64,000 nt of DNA, taken from NCBI RefSeq assembly GCF_007971525.1, contig NZ_CP042437.1, positions 6,448,001-6,512,000 on the forward strand, read 5' to 3'. Source of the stretch: Mucilaginibacter ginsenosidivorax. GTDB lineage: Bacteria > Bacteroidota > Bacteroidia > Sphingobacteriales > Sphingobacteriaceae. Position 1 is the stretch's first letter, and each line of letters opens with the position of its first letter. Positions 61,954 through 64,000 of the stretch are shown here, piece after piece. Position numbers and translations under genes: made by a program. The notes beneath the pieces are model-generated. The model was given only the letters and a program-made list of their open reading frames with translations, was not told where the DNA came from and searched no databases.

Positions 61954-62042
61954 TAATAAGTCCGCAGTCTTAAGTCTAAAGTCAGAAGTTATTGGTAACT
62001 GAAATTTAGACTTAAGGCTACTGACTTAAGACTTAAAACTTT
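61954..62042. repeat. Inverted-arm word repeat (agtcttaagtctaaagtcag)
   Basis: The left arm begins just after the clpP stop; the right arm is ACTGACTTAAGACTTAAAAC (62020 onward). It separates clpP and clpX. Confidence 0.8.
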
Positions 62043-62088
62043 GTTTTCTCGCTCTAAATAACTAATTTTGATTAAGTAAACGAATCAG

Positions 62089-63327
62089 ATGAATAAAAAC
62101 AGTAAGGAAATCAGGTGCTCATTTTGCGGTGCCGGTAAACAGGATTCCCTGATGTTGATTGCGGGGCTCGACGCTCATATCTGTGATAAGTGCGTTAACC
62201 AGGCTAATGAAATATTAGCTGAGGAGTTAAAGGTACGTAAAGTAAAGTCATCGCCGCTGGCGCCTGCCTTGCTTAAACCGTACGAAATCAAAACTCACCT
62301 CGATCAATATGTAATTGGTCAGGATGATGCCAAAAAGATATTATCAGTAGCCGTATATAATCATTACAAGCGCCTTAACCAGCGTATTGATAAGGATGAG
62401 GTTGAGATTGAAAAATCAAACATCATTATGGTTGGCGAAACAGGTACAGGTAAAACACTGCTTGCCAAAACCATGGCAAAAATATTAAACGTACCGTTTT
62501 GTATTTGCGATGCTACTGTACTGACTGAAGCAGGTTACGTAGGTGAAGATGTGGAAAGTATCCTGACCCGTTTATTACAGGCTGCCGATTATGATGTAAC
62601 CCTTGCCGAAAAAGGTATTGTATACATTGACGAGGTTGATAAAATTGCCCGTAAAAGCGACAATGCTTCTATAACCCGCGATGTATCCGGAGAAGGTGTG
62701 CAACAGGCTTTGTTAAAGATATTGGAAGGTACTATGGTAAACGTACCGCCACAAGGCGGCCGTAAACACCCAGATCAAAAAATGATTACGGTGAATACCA
62801 GCAACATCCTGTTTATATGTGGTGGCGCGTTTGACGGCATAGACCGGAAAATAGCTAACCGCCTGCGTACCCAAACAGTTGGTTATAAATTAAAGCGCGA
62901 CGATGGCGAGATAGATATGAAAAATCTGTACAAATACATCACCCCGCAGGATTTGAAATCATTTGGCCTGATACCCGAGTTAATTGGCCGTTTGCCTATA
63001 TTAACTTACCTGAACCCGCTTGACAGAGCTGCCCTGCGCAACATACTAACTGAACCTAAAAACTCGTTACTAAAACAATACAAAAAACTGTTTGAATACG
63101 AAGGGGTGAAGCTGGACTTTGAAGATGAAGTGCTGGAATTTATTGTTGATAAGGCAATGGAATTTAAGTTGGGGGCAAGGGGCTTACGCTCAATTTGTGA
63201 AGCGATTATGATAGATGCGATGTTTGAGTTTCCGTCGAAAAAAGATGTGAAACGCCTGCACATCACGCTGGATTACGCTCATGAGAAATTTGAAAAATCG
63301 GATCTGAAAAAATTAAAAGTAGCTTAA
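62089..63327 (+). CDS. clpX: ATP-dependent Clp protease ATP-binding subunit ClpX
   Basis: The 412 residues begin with the zinc-binding domain (Cys10, Cys13, Cys32, Cys35). The AAA+ part has Walker A GETGTGKT (116-123), Walker [11 protein letters not shown], a [10 protein letters not shown] pore-region loop and a sensor-2 [11 protein letters not shown] segment. It unfolds tagged proteins and passes them to ClpP. All motifs are intact and the length is normal. Confidence 0.97.
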   Translation: MNKNSKEIRCSFCGAGKQDSLMLIAGLDAHICDKCVNQANEILAEELKVRKVKSSPLAPALLKPYEIKTHLDQYVIGQDDAKKILSVAVYNHYKRLNQRIDKDEVEIEKSNIIMVGETGTGKTLLAKTMAKILNVPFCICDATVLTEAGYVGEDVESILTRLLQAADYDVTLAEKGIVYIDEVDKIARKSDNASITRDVSGEGVQQALLKILEGTMVNVPPQGGRKHPDQKMITVNTSNILFICGGAFDGIDRKIANRLRTQTVGYKLKRDDGEIDMKNLYKYITPQDLKSFGLIPELIGRLPILTYLNPLDRAALRNILTEPKNSLLKQYKKLFEYEGVKLDFEDEVLEFIVDKAMEFKLGARGLRSICEAIMIDAMFEFPSKKDVKRLHITLDYAHEKFEKSDLKKLKVA

Positions 63328-63371
63328 CCTGCAGGTAAATCTCCGAAGCTATCTTTACTAAAATAACGCAG

Positions 63372-63398
63372 ACCCTGGTGAAACGCCGGGGTTTGTTG
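63372..63398 (+). terminator. Weak terminator after clpX
   Basis: ACCCTGG pairs with CCGGGGT (one G-T pair) followed by TTTGTTGT. Confidence 0.5.
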
Positions 63399-63408
63399 TA
63401 TCTGGCGG

Positions 63409-63517
63409 TTTCAGTTCGCAGTTTTCAGTTGGCAGTTTGCAAGTAGCTGCCTGATAAATAAATTTAACTGTAAACTGCAAACAGGCAACTGCGCACTGCA
63501 AACAGATAACTGCAAAC
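63409..63517. repeat. Inverted-arm word repeat (cagttggcagtttgcaag)
   Basis: CAGTTTTCAGTTGGCAGTTT (63419 onward) is answered by AACTGCAAACAGGCAACTGC-like words at 63474-63517. Confidence 0.75.
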
Positions 63518-63573
63518 TAATAAGGCAGCCCCACCAGGCTGCCATTGCTGGTTAAAACAAAAAATTATTTAAT

Positions 63574-64000
63574 ATGAACGAAGAATTAAATGCAAAAAAG
63601 AACCCTACCGATGCACCGGTAGTTAAAGAAGTGCAGTCGCCCGTAAAATCGGGGCTGAAGACAAAAGAGGCAATTGTGGCCAACTGGCTGCCACGCTATA
63701 CAGGCCGCCCGCTGGAGGCTTTTGGCGATTACATTATCCTTACCAATTTCTCAAAATATATTCAACTATTTAGCCAGTGGAATGATGACGCGCCGATAAT
63801 GGGCCTCGAGAAACCCATGCAAAGTGTTACCGCCAATGGCATTACCATTATTAACTTTGGTATGGGTAGCTCTGTTGCGGCAACTGTAATGGATTTGCTT
63901 ACCGCCATACACCCTAAAGCGGTGATATTTTTAGGAAAGTGCGGAGGTTTAAAAAAGAGGATCGCTGTAGGCGAGCTTATACTGCCCATTGCAGCAATCA
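63574..64000 (+). CDS. amn: AMP nucleosidase, N-terminal part (runs off the window)
   Basis: The first 142 codons are present. After a polar N-terminus comes VKSGLKTKEAIVANWLPRYT, then PLEAFGDYIILTNFSKYIQL, ITIINFGMGSSVAATVMDLL, and VIFLGKCGGLKKRIAVGEL. This is the phosphorylase-superfamily fold of the short AMP nucleosidases found in Bacteroidota. It splits AMP into adenine and ribose-5-phosphate. The 3' end lies beyond base 64000. Confidence 0.88.
   Translation, partial: MNEELNAKKNPTDAPVVKEVQSPVKSGLKTKEAIVANWLPRYTGRPLEAFGDYIILTNFSKYIQLFSQWNDDAPIMGLEKPMQSVTANGITIINFGMGSSVAATVMDLLTAIHPKAVIFLGKCGGLKKRIAVGELILPIAAI

Overview
The window looks like chromosomal DNA of a Bacteroidota bacterium of the family Sphingobacteriaceae, most like Mucilaginibacter or Pedobacter. 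This is inferred from gene families, not from a search. The supporting signs are TonB plug and CarboxypepD-like outer-membrane proteins, a type IX secretion (T9SS) type B C-terminal domain, DUF2911, DUF3810, DUF2807 and DUF4291 proteins, a eukaryote-like type II glutamine synthetase, LytS/LytTR signalling, promoters of the Bacteroidota TAnnTTTG type, and few Shine-Dalgarno sequences. No rRNA, tRNA, CRISPR array or prophage was seen.

Layout. 1-11 kb: the edge of a DUF47/PhoU-like gene, a macroglobulin/TonB-plug surface protein, DUF2911 and DUF3810 proteins, a penicillin-acylase-family hydrolase, a sugar-isomerase-like protein and a DUF4291 protein. 11.6-19.1 kb: DoxX, an intact-ended IS4-family element with a frameshifted transposase, then a minus-strand signalling block: UBP zinc finger, receiver-flavoprotein fusion, cNMP-domain histidine kinase, LytTR regulator and LytS-like kinase. 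19.4-25 kb: a large beta-barrel receptor-like protein and two tandem paralogous envelope proteins. 25-32.3 kb: an AraC regulator followed by a fucose cluster (mutarotase, GH29 alpha-L-fucosidase, UxaA-type dehydratase, SDR, FAH hydrolase, fuconolactonase-like amidohydrolase) that fits oxidative, non-phosphorylating L-fucose catabolism. 33-42 kb: DinB, polysaccharide deacetylase, GH78 rhamnosidase, a repeat-rich gene desert, a HipA-like kinase/DUF3037 pair, gluconokinase, PAP2_C and MerC. 43-48 kb: HAD phosphatase, APH-like kinase, GS-like ligase, gamma-glutamylcyclotransferase and GSII. 48-59 kb: a TPR sensor ending after its DHp-like helix, RluA, a histone-H1-like protein, galT-galM, a T9SS cargo protein, two DUF2807 proteins and a diheme cytochrome. 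59.5-64 kb: the tig-clpP-clpX protein-quality-control genes and the start of AMP nucleosidase.

The most unusual non-genic feature is the number of intergenic elements made of two inverted arms. Each arm is built from short iterated words, and the word differs from locus to locus. Fifteen such sites are listed; some are weak, half-elements or arm-only. Others are REP-like hairpins of the GTCATTGCGAGGTACGAAGC and CCCCCTCTAAATCTCCCCC types, plus a helically phased GGT array near 37.9 kb. The genetic system most worth following up is the kinase, receiver-flavoprotein and UBP zinc-finger cluster at 13.6-17.1 kb.
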